Part shown: positions 43,805 through 56,600 of the stretch, in pieces
Numbering within the stretch: the stretch's first letter is position 1
Layout: every line of letters begins with the position of its first letter
Source of the DNA: Lineus longissimus
Taxonomy: Eukaryota; Nemertea; Pilidiophora; Heteronemertea; Lineidae
DNA length: 60,000 bases
Assembly: GCF_910592395.1 (NCBI RefSeq)
Contig: NC_088315.1
Coordinates: forward strand, 15,423,808-15,483,807
Direction: 5' to 3'
Notes under the pieces: generated by a model
Database searches by the model: none
Told to the model about the DNA's origin: nothing
What the model saw: the letters and a program-made list of their open reading frames with translations, nothing else
Position numbers and translations under genes: made by a program

Positions 43805-44140
43805 TGCTGGGTGCAGTGTAGAGAGTTTCATGGACTAATATTATGAGCCAGGGTCGATGATTTGGAGCCCTTGCCGAGTGTAACCGTGGTATCAGAGCAG
43901 AGTAGAGTTCATGGACTAGTTACCGGCCATGATCGTGACGATTTAGAACCTTTGTTGGGTGCAGCATGAGGAGTTTCATGGACTTATACCAGTCGTGATT
44001 GTGATGATTTGTGATCTACGCTAAGTGCAGTATCTGAGTATTTGAGTAGGAGGAGTGATGGAATAGTTTAATAGTCACTAGCCATGATCGTGACGATTTG
44101 GAATCTTTGTTGAGCGCCGTATAGAGTTCATAGACTATAG
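43805..44140. repeat. Degenerate ~70-85-bp minisatellite
   Basis: Heads AGAGTTCATGGACTA recur with changes at about 43820, 43905, 43971 and 44124, each followed at a fixed distance by CATGATCGTGACGATTTGGA and CTTTGTTGGGTGCAG-like blocks. About four to five units with strong divergence. No coding capacity. Confidence 0.7.
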
Positions 44141-44869
44141 GATAGGATGACGTGCTTTTAGGACGTGCCGCACTCGCTGTGTTGAATGTTTGGAGGATAG
44201 TGACGTTTCACCGTAACGCCATCGTGGAATGCTGATCAGCGTCTATTTATCGTAGGACATTGCGCTATTTTTCCTGGTTGTGGCGTCGCGAGTGATGATA
44301 GCGTTTGGACTTTGTCGCAAGTGACATCCGCGTACTGAGGACGTTTATACTTTATAGCAGAAATTTGTGTGTAAATCTACTGTTTCGATTACGAGATGAC
44401 AGAGTCCCACATTGGGTTCAACATTTAATAGTTCTTGTTTAAGGTATTTTAATACCCATCCCCTTGTATTTTGCAGAACACCGATTGTGTTGTTCTCCGA
44501 ACCCTGCGTGTCACTGTGTCTCACCGTCGTCGCTTGAATGTGGGTTATATATACATTTTTGCAGTACAAACCTAGTGATTTTTAGTGTTAAGATCACCTG
44601 GTTTGGTCTTTGGTGAGGCGTTTGATAAGTTTCAGGGTCTGGTTGCAGTTTTGGCAACAGGTTTTCCTCTTTGCAGTTGCAACGGTTGAGAGTCATGATT
44701 TAATGACTGGCCACATGCTCCCATGTTTCTCATTAGGCTCCGCTTGTAGTTGTTTATTCAAATAAATAGGTCAATCATTGGTATAATATTATAGCTTTAG
44801 TCTCATTTTAGGTCGTTGTCACTCTATGGCCTAGGCAATCTGACTATATAATTTCCCTCCAGCCAATAT
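44141..44869. other. Non-coding stretch
   Basis: No supported gene. AAATAAA occurs near 44760. Minus-strand short frames at 44345-44696 are not supported by any family feature. Confidence 0.35.
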
Positions 44870-45690
44870 ATTCAGTAGTTTGAACCCTCCTCACACGGTG
44901 GGCAGTATTGGTCAAGTGTGGGGGTGACGACGCAAGAAGGATTGTGTTACACTTGCAGGCAACACAGGATGCTTTCAGAGTAAATTTTCCTGATCGGGAT
45001 CCACCTGTGAAATCAACGATTTGGTCAAATGTCATGAAGTATCAGGATCATGGAACCAGCCAGAATCGCAACAAGGGGAATTCGGGGAGACGCAGAACAG
45101 TAAGAACTACTGAAAATGTGGAAGCTGCTCGACAACAACTTCAACAATATCCAACAGCTACAAGCGCCAGGCAAAATGGATTAGGGCTTTCAAAAACCAT
45201 CGTTTCACAAGAAATGATCAGCATCAGCATCCGTACCCAATTCATGTCCGACATCAACTTACTCCAGCTGATCTCAGTAGAAGAGAGCAATTTGCAAGGT
45301 GGTTCTTGAAAGATGTGAAGTGGACAAGCAATTTCTTTGTTTTTTCAGCATTGGGGATGAAGCTGGATTTGCGATGAATGGAATGGTGAACACACACAAT
45401 GTTATCCAATACGCACCCGCTGGTCATCCTCACCCAATCAATTTCAAAACAAACATGAGTCGTGAAAAATTGACAGTCTGGATTGGACTTTGTGGGACTG
45501 GTCGTATCATTGGACCCGTATTCTTTGAACGAAACGTTAATGGAGCTATGTATCTGGAGTTGATAAATCAAGATGTTGTTCCTAATCTGGAGTAGCATTT
45601 TGAACGCCAACCATGAGGAATTTTCAGACATGGGCTTTGTCTTGAAAGAGGTGGAGGACATGTTGAGGGTTTTAGGGCATAAAGAATAAA
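44870..45690 (+). pseudogene. Tc1/mariner transposase remnant
   Basis: The N-terminal part reads MVKCGGDDARRIVLHLQAT, then TASARQNGLGLSKTIV, the paired helix-turn-helix of mariner-like transposases, with a GRRRTVRT linker between the helices. After a frame change, DEAGFAMNGMVNTHNVIQYA contains the first catalytic Asp, followed by SREKLTVWIGLCGTGRIIGP and FFERNVNGAMYLELINQ. The frame is then broken, and the second Asp block and the third are not seen. The right terminal end lies at 45770-45992. The copy is dead. Confidence 0.85.
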
Positions 45691-45769
45691 TGTGGGGGTG
45701 TGTTATTGTCATAATAAACGGATAAATGAGAAATAATTTTTTCATCCTTTTCCATTGCCCAAATCAATT

Positions 45770-45992
45770 CAAAACCACACATGCAGATTTGGACATTTCT
45801 GAAATCTGTCTAAGGTTTTGAGTACAATGTTACTCAGTCATCCGTGACGGTAGGCTACAGCTGAATATATCCAAAGAAAGCTTATAGCTCCTACTTTCTG
45901 GAATGGCTTTCAGATTTTCTATGCAATGTATACTTTTAGAGTAATCGCCCTGTTTCGGTTGGTTCTGTTTTTTAAGGGACGCCCTGTACAGA
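45770..45992 (-). repeat. Right end of the mariner element
   Basis: Read on the minus strand it begins ACAGGGCGTCCCTTAAAAAA and matches the solo end at 34798-35030 over roughly 210 bp. A matching left end for the mariner remnant was not seen. Confidence 0.7.
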
Positions 45993-46050
45993 ACTGGCTG
46001 AATTCCAGAGGATACCAGATGGCCAAAACCCTGGCTTTCACTAACTTGTA

Positions 46051-47483
46051 GCCTTTTAAACCGATCTGGGCAACGCGACTCCTCCAGATCCAGCAGATCG
46101 ACCTTACCAATATGCCGAAGCCGGAGACAGATGGCTGCACTTATTTGTATGTGATGAGCATCTTGGATGTTTTTAGCAGGTAAGTTTAATGAACATCAGT
46201 ACTTTTCATTCGTTGAGAGCATGTTGTTTCGATGATTGCTCCAACAATCAGTTCAAGGTCTTTCATTCAACCCCCATAGCCTTATATTTGAAATTAAAAC
46301 CCCTTTATTTACGTAATATGTGACAATTTACTTGTCATTACAAATGTTGTCCTTATATACTTTTGAAAAATGACAACCATATTTTACCAGGCTTGGTGGT
46401 TCACTCGCATCCAAATTGGTATTGATATCATTTAGAGAATGGTGGTTGTCATGCTAATTCAAAACATGGAAAACAACATGACCAATGTTGATTTTTTTAC
46501 CTTATATTGGAAGTAAGCCAAAAAGTGCTCGTCTCGGAATATAAAATTCTTTGCAAGGTCACTATCCGGGGCCAGTTTCAACTCTTGTCTCTAGGAGGAA
46601 TAAAATTTGTATGCTATCAGACCATGTTTATGTCACACTAGTGTTTGAAGTTGCGCATGATGTTGACTGACACTGGGAAGGATGTCATCTGACACTTGTC
46701 ATTTGGACACATTTTCACTAATGCAAAAGCCACCTGGGGTCGGAATCTAATTCTGAGAAATCATTGCGATAATGTGATTACCAGTGGTGACCATTAAAAC
46801 ACAACACAAAATCAAAAGATCATGCAGGCTTATGTAACTGATTTTCTTACTTCTCAGGTATCTCTGGTTGGTGCCAATGCAAAACAATACTACTGAACTA
46901 GTGAAAGAAGGCCTGGACCGTATCCACAGACAGTATGGGATTTGAAACAGCCCAAACAGACCAGGGTGGGGAGTTCAAGGGAATATTGAATTCCTATTAC
47001 AATGAGAAAGGGATTGAGGTTTGCCGGTCCTCTGCTTATCATCCGAGATCCCAAGGAAAGGTAATCTAAAATTTTGATACACAACGATGTGCTATTCTGC
47101 ATGAAATATTATTAATATTTTGGCTGTGAACATAATCATTGGCTTGAGTGTAAGTTTTCAGCCATATTTTCCATAGTGACCATCGATATCAAATCTGGTA
47201 CACATGTATTTTATGTCAGACAATAAGCATTGCTTGTGAGTTTTATAGTACCTTGAAGAAGAATCAAAGATTGTCCCCCTGAATTGTCACCTGGCTTCTG
47301 ATCAAAAATAGTACTCCAATACAAAAGCTGTGATTTATGAATGTTTGCTTTCAGAAAGATCTCAAGGGACTTGGAAGACTATACTGTGCTTCAAGAAGTT
47401 TGAAAGATTGGATAATGGTGACTGGATGGATGAGTTGAAAGATTCTCTGAATAAATATGACCAGAGAGTGCATCGATCTTTTG
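46051..47483 (+). pseudogene. Retroviral-type integrase core remnant, split by introns
   Basis: Three exons align with an integrase core. The exon ending at 46179 reads IDLTNMPKPETDGCTYLYV and ILDVFS with the first Asp. Exon 46858-47060 continues RYLWLVPMQNNT, then after a frameshift near 46940 AQTDQGGEFKGILNSYY (second Asp) and SSAYHPRSQGK. Exon 47355-47483 reads RSQGTWKTI...NKYDQRVHRSFG. The AG/G splice phase between the first two exons joins Arg-Tyr-Leu-Trp exactly. The catalytic Glu position falls at a junction I cannot resolve cleanly. Introns favour a Ginger-like or domesticated integrase over a simple LTR element; no LTRs are seen. The frameshift marks it as decayed. Confidence 0.7.
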
Positions 47484-47738
47484 GTATGTGGATTTTGTGC
47501 CGTTTGGGTCACGCATAATTATGTTTGAAGGGAAAAGAAATGCATGTTATTTTTCATTACCATTGGGCAACATCACAAATAACTCATGCTCAAGTTAAGC
47601 TAATAATCCAAATTACAAATTTGAAAATGGGAGCGAAATCAGAAATCATCATTACCAGCTATCCCGGGAAAAACCCCTCCATAGACGGCGCCACTATCAA
47701 TTACCACGTGACCGACATGGGCCAATCAAATTTGAACA

Positions 47739-49326
47739 ATGGCGACATCAGTACCAAGGACGCGCGGTCGTATTGTTGACTACAAACTGTTATTAAATGG
47801 GCCAGAAATACCGATTTATTCCAAGATTTCGAATAAAAAGCCCTTCGACGATCCAGAAGAAACGTTGTGGGATATACAGAGGGTTATTTCGAGGCAAAAA
47901 GTTGGTCAGGTATGTGAAATATCTGCACATTCTTATCGTTCGATTTTTGAATATTTTTGCTGCTGTGTAAATGTACACAAAATGTACAGGGTAACTGCAG
48001 TGCATTTGCGTCGTTAAGAAAAATGTCGAAAAATGTCAAAATCATAATTCTGCGTAACCATCCGACCTTTTCAAGGCATTAATAAGTGGCTAGTGAATGT
48101 TCTGAACATTGTTTGGTTTCTTATTTGTAAGTATCGTGATGAGAATTTGAAGTTGGGTTCGGTGTTTTTGTGGTTGCGTACCGTGTCTGAATATGCTTAG
48201 AAATTCATTTTTTTCTGATTTTTCAATCCACCAAAATCATGGTTTGTGGTGACCATCCGTCGAAAATTTATCTCAGTTGATTGCTTTGAACTAAACTGAA
48301 CAAATTTATCATATTATTGAGGGATATTTTTGTGTGTGAAGTCATGTGAAGAAACATACTTTTGTCCAGTGTTTTTGATAAAACAGTGTGTAAATGTGTG
48401 CATGGGGCATTGCATTTTTCCGGGGTTTTAAATCCATCAAAATCATCGCTTTTTGGTGACCATCCATACTATTGATTAGGTGCATTGTTTGTTATTGACT
48501 TTGCTCAACAAATATATCATATTTTCCCTGTTTATTTTGAAACATGGGTCATTCAAATGTGAACATGTGTTTTTGTGTCATGTTATGATTCTACTTGAAA
48601 TGAAAGCATAGGAGCCCTTGGAACCAGACATTATTTTTCTTTTCTTTGTGTTTTGCCTGATTAGGCTTTTGCGCACATGATTTATCAGGGTTCTTTAGTA
48701 TCAATCTTTAATTTGGTGGACAATCCATATTTTTTTGTGCAGCCATGTACTTTGTCTGAATGAAATATTCTATAAATATAAAGTGTCATTCTTTTTTTCT
48801 TTGCAGGCGAATCATTACTTGATCCAGTGGAAGGATTGGCCATTGTCTGCGTCATCCTGGCAGCCCGAAGAAAACTTGGCAAGAGACATCATCGAAGCTT
48901 ATGATCGTCCAGGCGTGTCGAAGGAAAGGATCGACGATGCAGTTTTGAATTTGTACATGGCATTGCAGAAACGTTTGCGGTGTGGTGGTGCAGTTGTCCC
49001 AATTGAAGTCCACTTCTAATGTCTTTCGCCACTGCTTTGGCGAAAAGGGCCAGCCTGCGAGTGTTCGGGGATATCAAAGTTATACGAAAATCGAGTTGTC
49101 TGGGCTGCCGTTGCCCCGGTGTTGGGACTACATTGTCGATAAAAATGGTGATGGTCATGCACTTGCCTTCCCTCTTCTCTTGAAGCCTGTGTTATCATTC
49201 ACGCTGCAAAACTACGAACTTGACCCTGACAGTCACTTGTTGAAACCTGTCGGTGAAGTTGTGCCAGTGGAACGTGTTTTGGTGCGTGCGTGCATTGACG
49301 GAATGAAACTAAAACAAGGATGCTAG
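47739..49326 (+). CDS. Chromodomain protein, two exons, one frameshift
   Basis: Exon 1 (47739-47909) starts at ATG (MATSVPRTRGRIVDYKLLL) and exon 2 begins at 48807. Joined in phase 0 they give WDIQRVISRQKVGQ then ANHYLIQWKDWP and SSWQPEENL, a chromodomain with its three aromatic-cage-type strands (residues ~45-95). The frame stops at 49017-49019, but shifting by one base continues with VFRHCFGEKGQPASVRGYQ and CWDYIVDKNGDGHALAFPLL to TAG at 49324-49326. So a one-base deletion around 49010 has probably broken a longer protein. The gene lies directly after the integrase remnant and 390 bp before a transposase-like gene on the same strand. It may be an accessory gene of the latter's element. Chromodomains bind methylated histone tails. 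Confidence 0.72.
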
Positions 49327-49714
49327 ACATTAGTCTCGGTGTGCAGAACGGATGCCTTAGACTTAGTCGGTGCATTCGGATTGGATATATTTCACAACGC
49401 CAGTGCTTATTGATTGGTTGTATTCTTTTACAGTGTGTATTTTTGAGTTGATATAGGTGCTTGCATACGACATGTGTATACTGTACATGTAAAGCCAAAA
49501 TTCTATTTCCATAGGTGCAGTCCATTTTTATGAATATCATGCATTCAAAGTCATAGTGATTTTTTCATATCAAATGTTTCATATTTGTGCTTGTATTCAC
49601 TGATTCCCGGTCTTTTTTTGATTGGACAGTTTCACATGTTTGTAGCAGTTAATAGCCAGTCATTCTGTATGTACATGTACATGTTTTTTACATAACTTTT
49701 TACAAGCTTCCACC

Positions 49715-52213
49715 ATGAGTTTAAGCAAACCTGTTCAACTTCAGTTTGGGCCATTCAGATCCTTTCCTCACCTTGGAAAGAAGGTTTTGTTTCATGTAAA
49801 TATTCCGTTGTCTCTGTGCATTGAATGGGTGGATGAGGTTGAGTCGGACAAAGAAAATTTGAACTTACAGTCAGTCAAACAAGACAAATTTTATAGAGGG
49901 AAGTTGAATGATTTTTTATCACAGAAAAATCTGGTTTTGTATCCAGGGTCAACACGAGTTGTTGATAGGTTGATCAGAGAGTACCCATTGAAGCGGAGGT
50001 TGTTTAGGAAAAAAAGAGGAAATCAACGGACTGCCTTGTTGAAGAAATGTTTGACGGTTAATTTTCTGCAGTCAGATATTGTCAACCCTGTTGATGTCCA
50101 GGCTCAAAATAACAACCTCCTGTTAAGTAATATTACACTTGCTGCCGAGTTGTCAGTCATCAAAGAAGCAGTTGGTGTTTCTAAGGCAGAAATTCTCAGT
50201 TTGAGAAAGGAATTGTCTGCCTTGAGTAGGAAAAGTTTTCAGCAAGAGGTAAAGATTGATGATCAGGTGTTCGAAATAAAAAATTTGCGAAAAACGAATG
50301 CTGATCTTGCTGACCATGTTCAGAAAATAATTGGGGTGAATCAGGATTTTCTATCCCCCCAAAAGCTGGTTTTGCTGGAGTCGGTCGTTCTTATCAGAGA
50401 AAAATTCTGAAACAGATGCGTTCAAGAGCCGAATGTGGTTTGTGGTTTATGAGGCACTATGGTCTAGAAGTTGAAAGTATTACAGTTCGTGATGATGACA
50501 AGAATAGCCATAATATTGTGAGTGATGGGCTTGAGGTGTCCGAGGAAGAAAATGTGTTGCAGCTGCTGGATCGGTTTTATGTATCGGATGCATTTTACCA
50601 TGAGTTGACCCTTATTTCCAATGACTTGCCACGTATATATCTAATTAAGCAGTTGGTTCCGATTTGAATGTGTTGTGTCACATTCAGCGAACCCCAGGCA
50701 AACCAGAAGGTGCTGAAAAACGTGTGGAGGATGAAATCGAGTTTGCAGTAAAGTCTATTCAGAGCAAGGTTCCTGGTGCAACCAAGTTTACTGTTAAATT
50801 CTGTGGGGACGGAACAAATGTTTCGAAAAGTTCTGGGATGTGCCTTATGAGTTTTTCAATCTGGCCAACTGATTCCAAAGGTCTCAATTCTGCTTCCATC
50901 ACACTGTAGCAGTTGTAAAGGGTCATGAGAGTTTTGAGCTTTACAGGACTTCATTCGCAAATGTTTTCAAATCGATCAACGCCTTGTCAGTTGCTGGTTG
51001 TCTTGATATTGATGGTGAAAAGACAGAACTTAGCGTCTGTCTGGCAGGAGACTATAAGTTTCTTCTTCTGGTTTAAGGCTTGTCATCGGCAAATTCGAAT
51101 CATGCTTGCATTTATTGTCAAATCCATTCAGAACATCGTGGGGATGAAACAAAACCAAGCAACTTCTACTGGCAGGATGATATTGTTAGGTCCATTCAAG
51201 AAATGAGGGCAAATTCTCTTTCACTGAGTGTCCAGAATTTAAATGGTTGTAAATATCCTCCGTTGGTCCAAATTCCCCTTATGAAGTGTATTATCGATGA
51301 ATTGCATCTGATGCTCCGGATAACTGATCGCCTGACTGCAAATCTCATTAGTGATGCAAGTGACTTAGATGACAAAGAGAGAAATGGTTTGTGCCCTAAG
51401 TCGGGCTATTGTCATATTGATGAGTTGGTGAAGTGTTTTTCTAAGTGTGGAGTCTTCTTCACAATTTGGAAAATCAAAGATAGTACTAGGAAAAGTGGTG
51501 GTCATGGTTTTACCAGTTTGGTTGGAGGAGAGAGAAAGAAGTTGTTGAAGCATCTTACGCAGCATCTTGCATCTGGTCATGCACTACATCCGGAATCTTT
51601 GTCGGCTGTCATTGAAGTCTGGGACAAATTTAGTGTCTTGTATTCTCTGGTGAACACAGATTATGATAGCGATGATCATGTTGAGTCTGCGAACATGGCT
51701 GAATTAGCCAGTGAGTGGATACATTTATTTCTGAAAGTTGCAGAGCTTAAGCGTAGGGGTTACAAAGCCTCAAATATTACCCCATACATGCATTGCTTGC
51801 TTTATCATGTGCCTCGTCTTTCAAGTGTTCATCTCGGGATAAAGAAATTCTCTGGGCAAGGCATGGAGAAAGCAAATAACAATGCGAAGTCTGTTCATTT
51901 GCAACATTCAAATAAAGTTGATGCATGTGCAAGCATTCTGAAAGGTACCAGGAGACAAATACAACTGAAAGATGTAAGTAGAGAGAGCAGAGGGTATGTG
52001 AAAAGAAAGCTTGATTATTGGGATGAAGAGATCTACAAAAAGCGTGCAAGGTCCGAGTATGGTTATGATTTGCCACCGGTTGACTCTGACGAAGTGAATG
52101 TTGATAATATGACTGTAGAGGAAATGAAAGCAAAACTGGTGATACTTGGTGTCAAGAATAGGTTTAAAAAACCTGACAAAATCAGAGAACTGCTGAAAAA
52201 ACATCTGATGTAA
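49715..52213 (+). pseudogene. Transposase-like gene with coiled coil, zinc-type CxxC block and SAP-like end
   Basis: The first part (49715-50410) starts MSLSKPVQLQFGPFRSF and holds a coiled coil (residues ~135-215). The frame changes near a C6 run at ~50357 (YQRKILKQMRSRAECGLWFM follows), near 50655 (LNVLCHIQRTPGKPEG) and near 50890. An in-frame TAA lies at 51074-51076. Conserved blocks include FCGDGTNVSKSSG, LAGDYKFLLLV, NSNHACIYCQIH and IIDELHLMLRITDRL. The C-terminus EEMKAKLVILGVKNRFKKPD looks like a SAP DNA-binding motif. Blocks of the GD...CxxC type occur in CMC/KDZ/Plavaka-like DDE transposases and in multicopy cnidarian genes; I assign it only to that broad group. Confidence 0.6.
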
Positions 52214-52969
52214 TTGTAAATGATATCAAGTCATGTGCAACTTGCTGCCAGTGTACCAATCCTTCCATTGTGTGCTTGTTGTGATAAATGTATCATGTCC
52301 TATCCTGTAGCCAATTTGCCATAACTCTCAGGTAACTTTGAAACTCAAATCATGTGCAAAATAATTTTAAAATTGTTTGGTTACTGTGCTGATGTCATGT
52401 GGTGCTTCTTGTTTACAATTCAAGAATTCCTCTCAAATAGATGAAATAAGTGTGCAGCTTTGGCATTATAATATAAATGTACTTTTTTTTCCAAATGTGG
52501 TGCTGGCTAAAAAGCATGGCCAGGTATCGTACACTGTTCATGTAGTCTTAGACATCTGCATTTTAAAACCTCAGGAAAGCTTTACTTTTTACAATATTCA
52601 TACTTGTAATTATAATTATTTGTAGAAAACTGCATTTTATGTACCGGTATATTTGTATTTATCATTTTTGTATTGTGAAACAAGCAGTATTACTGTCTCA
52701 TTCCAGATATTTTAAGAGTAAATATTGAATGTTTTGCCTGTGATCACTGAGAAAAATACTATTATTTTCTGTCCGTACATGTATAGCAAAGGAACTTTAT
52801 TAATATTTTGGCCTCGTGCATAATAAAAATTCTATTTTGTGAACATATTTTGTTGTATTTGTCTCTCACTCTCGGAACTGTATTGATGCTTATGAATCGA
52901 GTGACATACATGTACCATGGGATGGGATGATGTTGCCCCGATTGTGATTGTGATACATGTCCCTGGATA
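52214..52969. other. AT-rich non-coding stretch
   Basis: No gene seen; it probably holds the 3' flank of the preceding element. GTACATGTA-like strings occur. Confidence 0.4.
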
Positions 52970-53302
52970 CCAATGTGAGGATGCCCTCTGTTAGGACTCT
53001 CGGACCCCGACACCATCTGTCGTCAGTCCCAGTCTTCTGGCACTGCATAAAGAAACAAGTAATCTTGGGTCTTCAATATATTGAGACAACAAAGCTAATG
53101 CAAGGATGTCCCTCTAATAGGACACCCAAGTCCTTAGACTGTCCTCCACCCCACCCAGTCGATGGGAAAAGACAAAACTGCAAGGATGCCGGTCTATTAA
53201 GACAAACCCCTGGCCTATCTTTCATACTGTCCTCGGCCTCACTGCAAGGATGCCTGTCTATTAGTATTAAGAGACAACCCTGGCCTGTCTTTCATACTAT
53301 CC
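52970..53302 (+). repeat. ~65-75-bp minisatellite, left part
   Basis: Units with TGCAAGGATGCCTGTCTATT and GGCCTGTCTTTCATACTGTC occur at about 53178 and 53243, with more diverged ones to the left. The array is cut at TTAA (53303) by the Kolobok-type element and resumes at 58843 in the same orientation. Confidence 0.85.
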
Positions 53303-53637
53303 TTAAAGGTAAAGCACAATGTAAATAAAAACCGATTTTTCCATACTCATATGTAAACATGTGATTAATAAAAACATTCAAAAGCGTATTTTATCTTTTT
53401 CACTCATTCACTGTTATATTAGAGCCACATTTGCAACTGGCTATACAGGCCTGAAATCATCGTCTGCTACATAAATGCGCCGCCATGTTGATGACGTATT
53501 ACCGTGTATCCTCCTCGCGCTCTGACAGGTAGACCGCTCCATCATATCCATTGTGCATGTTGTGTACATTTCGCCCGTGTTTCTTCTCGCTGATTTTGAC
53601 TATACTTCCTTTGTTTGACAAATAATTTGACCGCACG

Positions 53638-56600
53638 ATGGAGGCAAAAAAGCCTAGAAAGGATGGAGGTAATCGCTGTGCAGCTTGGAACTGTAATAAA
53701 TCCAAACTCAGGGATAACATCGGTGTCTTTGAGTTCCCCAAACGGGATAAGTCACCGGATCGCTTCAGATTTTGGTGTTCACTGGTTGCTAGGACGCGAG
53801 CGGATTTTGTTTTTGCTGCCGGGACCTCACGTCTTTGTGCCGATCACTTCGACCCCGACCATATTTCAAACCTCGGTCAAATACGGTTTTTGGAAGCAAA
53901 CGATCCAGAGAGGGCAAAGAAGACGAGATGGCGTTTGGTTGATCATGCCCGGCCTAATCCTGACCTGATGCCACGCAGACCATTGCATGGTTCCTCTCGT
54001 GTATCGCCCGCAGTGACAGTGACACTGACAGCCGCATGCTCCACTGCGACACCAACAAACATACCGGCCTCTCAAACACCGAAGATAAGGTCAGCTGTAG
54101 CAAAAAGGCAGCAAATAAGGGTATGTTCCATACTACATGTACTATACTTTGTGTAAATGAAATGATGAATTGAGAGAAAAAATTAAGCTTTATGTAACCA
54201 TGGTAACAAAACGTTAGGCTATTATTCTGAGTATAGTGATGGTAACTGATAGCAGGGTTTTAAATAGGGACTAGGGTAGCATATTGATGTAACCCCAGTA
54301 TTAATTAAGCCCCTGCCTGTGTCGGTGCTATTGCTACTGATTGACATAGTGCACTGGTATTGATTGGTATAGTGGTATGGTAGGCCTGCTTGAGATTTTT
54401 GGTCCACTACTCAATAAAAAGACTAATATCATAATCATACCAGGGCTGCAAGCAAAAGAAATATTCATACATACAACACTTGACATTTCAGGACCTTGAT
54501 GATGCACTGGCAGCTGTAGCAGCAGACACCCCACCAGATATGACAGACATGCCAGAGGTGACAGAACTTCCAACAAGCCTGCCTGTGGAGGTGCAGACCA
54601 ATTTTCGGAAGTATCATCGGTCAATAAGGGTCCAAGTGGGAACAGCCTCAGTCACAATTGGTGAGTTCAATAACACAATGAATATGAATGCCATTGTCAT
54701 GATTGTGCACAGTAAATTATCCCTATAATTTGTCATGTTTGTTTTGGGTGTCTATAAAACTAAGATGCAAGTTCTGTTCCTATTTACAGGCACTCAAACT
54801 GACCCACTGCCAGCATGCTCATGCTCTGTCCCTCCCATCAGCGAACCAGTACCTTCTGTTGAAGAACCACGCCAAGTAGAGGACATGGAGACAGATGTCA
54901 TCTCATCTGAAGAATCTGAAAGTGAAGATGAAGTGATCGACACTGTTTCAGACTATGAACCAGATAGCTGCGACAGCGATGATGAAACAACTTTTTCTGA
55001 TGACGCTAATGAGACAGAGTTAGTATATTACTAGCATATTTTCTTCATGCCTGTACATGTATTCTAGCTTGTAAGTAATGGGACCAACATTTTCTTGTTT
55101 TTATGTTTTCAATTATTACAATTTCAGAAAAGATCCTATAGCAGAGAAGAAATACATCGTCTTCCATTCCTGCCTCATGAACCTGTTCGCCACATGCCCT
55201 GTTTGCAGTTCTGAGTCGACTCGAACAATCAAGAAGATTGGCACCTTCATATCTGTCTCCCAGAAATGTGTCAACAAACATTGCAGATTTGAAAGGCAAG
55301 TCTTATACAACCACATTGAACTTTGAAGTTTGTTATGTAGGCCTACCCAAACTAATTGGACTTAGAGTTATTACATGTCTTATTAAACAAAAACATATTT
55401 CTATCATTACAGAACTTGGAACAGTCAACCAATGTACAAGAGGATCCCAGCAGGGAATGTTCTCCTATCAAGCGCCATTTTATTTTCTGGGGCGATTCCA
55501 TCCAAAATCCTGCAGGTGATGAGAATCCTTGGTTGCCAGTCCATCCATAGGAACACTTTTTTCGTACATCAGTCACGGTTCCTCTGGCCAGCTGTTCAGG
55601 ATGCATGGAGACAAGAGCAGAGAGAAATCTTGGATGCTGTGAAGGAAGCAGATTATCCCTTGGTGGTTGGAGGTGATGGGCGTTCTGATACACCTGGGCA
55701 TTCAGCAAAGTATGGCTGCTATACACTCATGGATCTGGAGACGAAGAAAATCCTGGACATCGAACTTGTTCAGGTCAGTATTGCAATACATGAATATTCA
55801 ATTGTTTTGTATTTGAGCACCTGGCAAATGCTGGCTATCATTTACATGTATCATTAATACACCTCATTACATGTATATCTCATTCTAGTCTACTGAGGTG
55901 AAATCATCAGTTCACATGGAAAAAGAGGGTCTAATTCGATGCACCAAAGTTCTGCAAGAGGAAGGGATTGTTATGTACAGCATCATTACAGATCGCCATG
56001 TTATGATTGCGAAATGGCTGCGCGAGAACCTTCCTGAAACGAAACACTTCTTTGATGTGTGGCACCTTGCCAAGAGTGAGTCGATTATAGGCATACAGGC
56101 ATGCCCCCAACGAACCCCTGCATGACTGCATGCTTTTCATCATGGCATGTTTTCTATGGCCACCAGACCTACTAATCCAATAACCCATTCATTGATGCAA
56201 AAATATTTTTTATCATAAAGTGTGTTTTTTCTTTTTTTTATATTTCCAGATCTGAAGAAGAAAATCCTCAAGATTTCAAAGGAAAAGGACTGCCAACTAG
56301 CAGCAGACTGGTGCAAGTCCATGATGAATCATGTGTATTTCATTGCATCAAAAACACCGGAAGGGGACAGCGCACTACTCAAGGCAAAGTGGTTGTCTCT
56401 GGATGACCACATGCACAATGTTCATACAGGCCATGGAGAATTATTCCCCAAATGTGCTCACAAAAGAATAAGGAAAAATGCAATGAGAAACAAGAAGTGG
56501 TTTGAAGCAGGTAAGACCTTGTGTCACTTTCTAATCTCCCTTTGCCCCAAGAGATAGAGACACCCCAAGTTGGTTCTGTCAGCAACTCTGAGAAATTGTC

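Noticed and set aside
54790-55127. Clean splice between the acidic exon and the Cys-rich exon of the Kolobok transposase
   Set aside because: The available GT donor leaves the wrong phase for the acceptor at 55127; I could not decide between a small deletion and an unseen junction, so I do not claim an intact protein.
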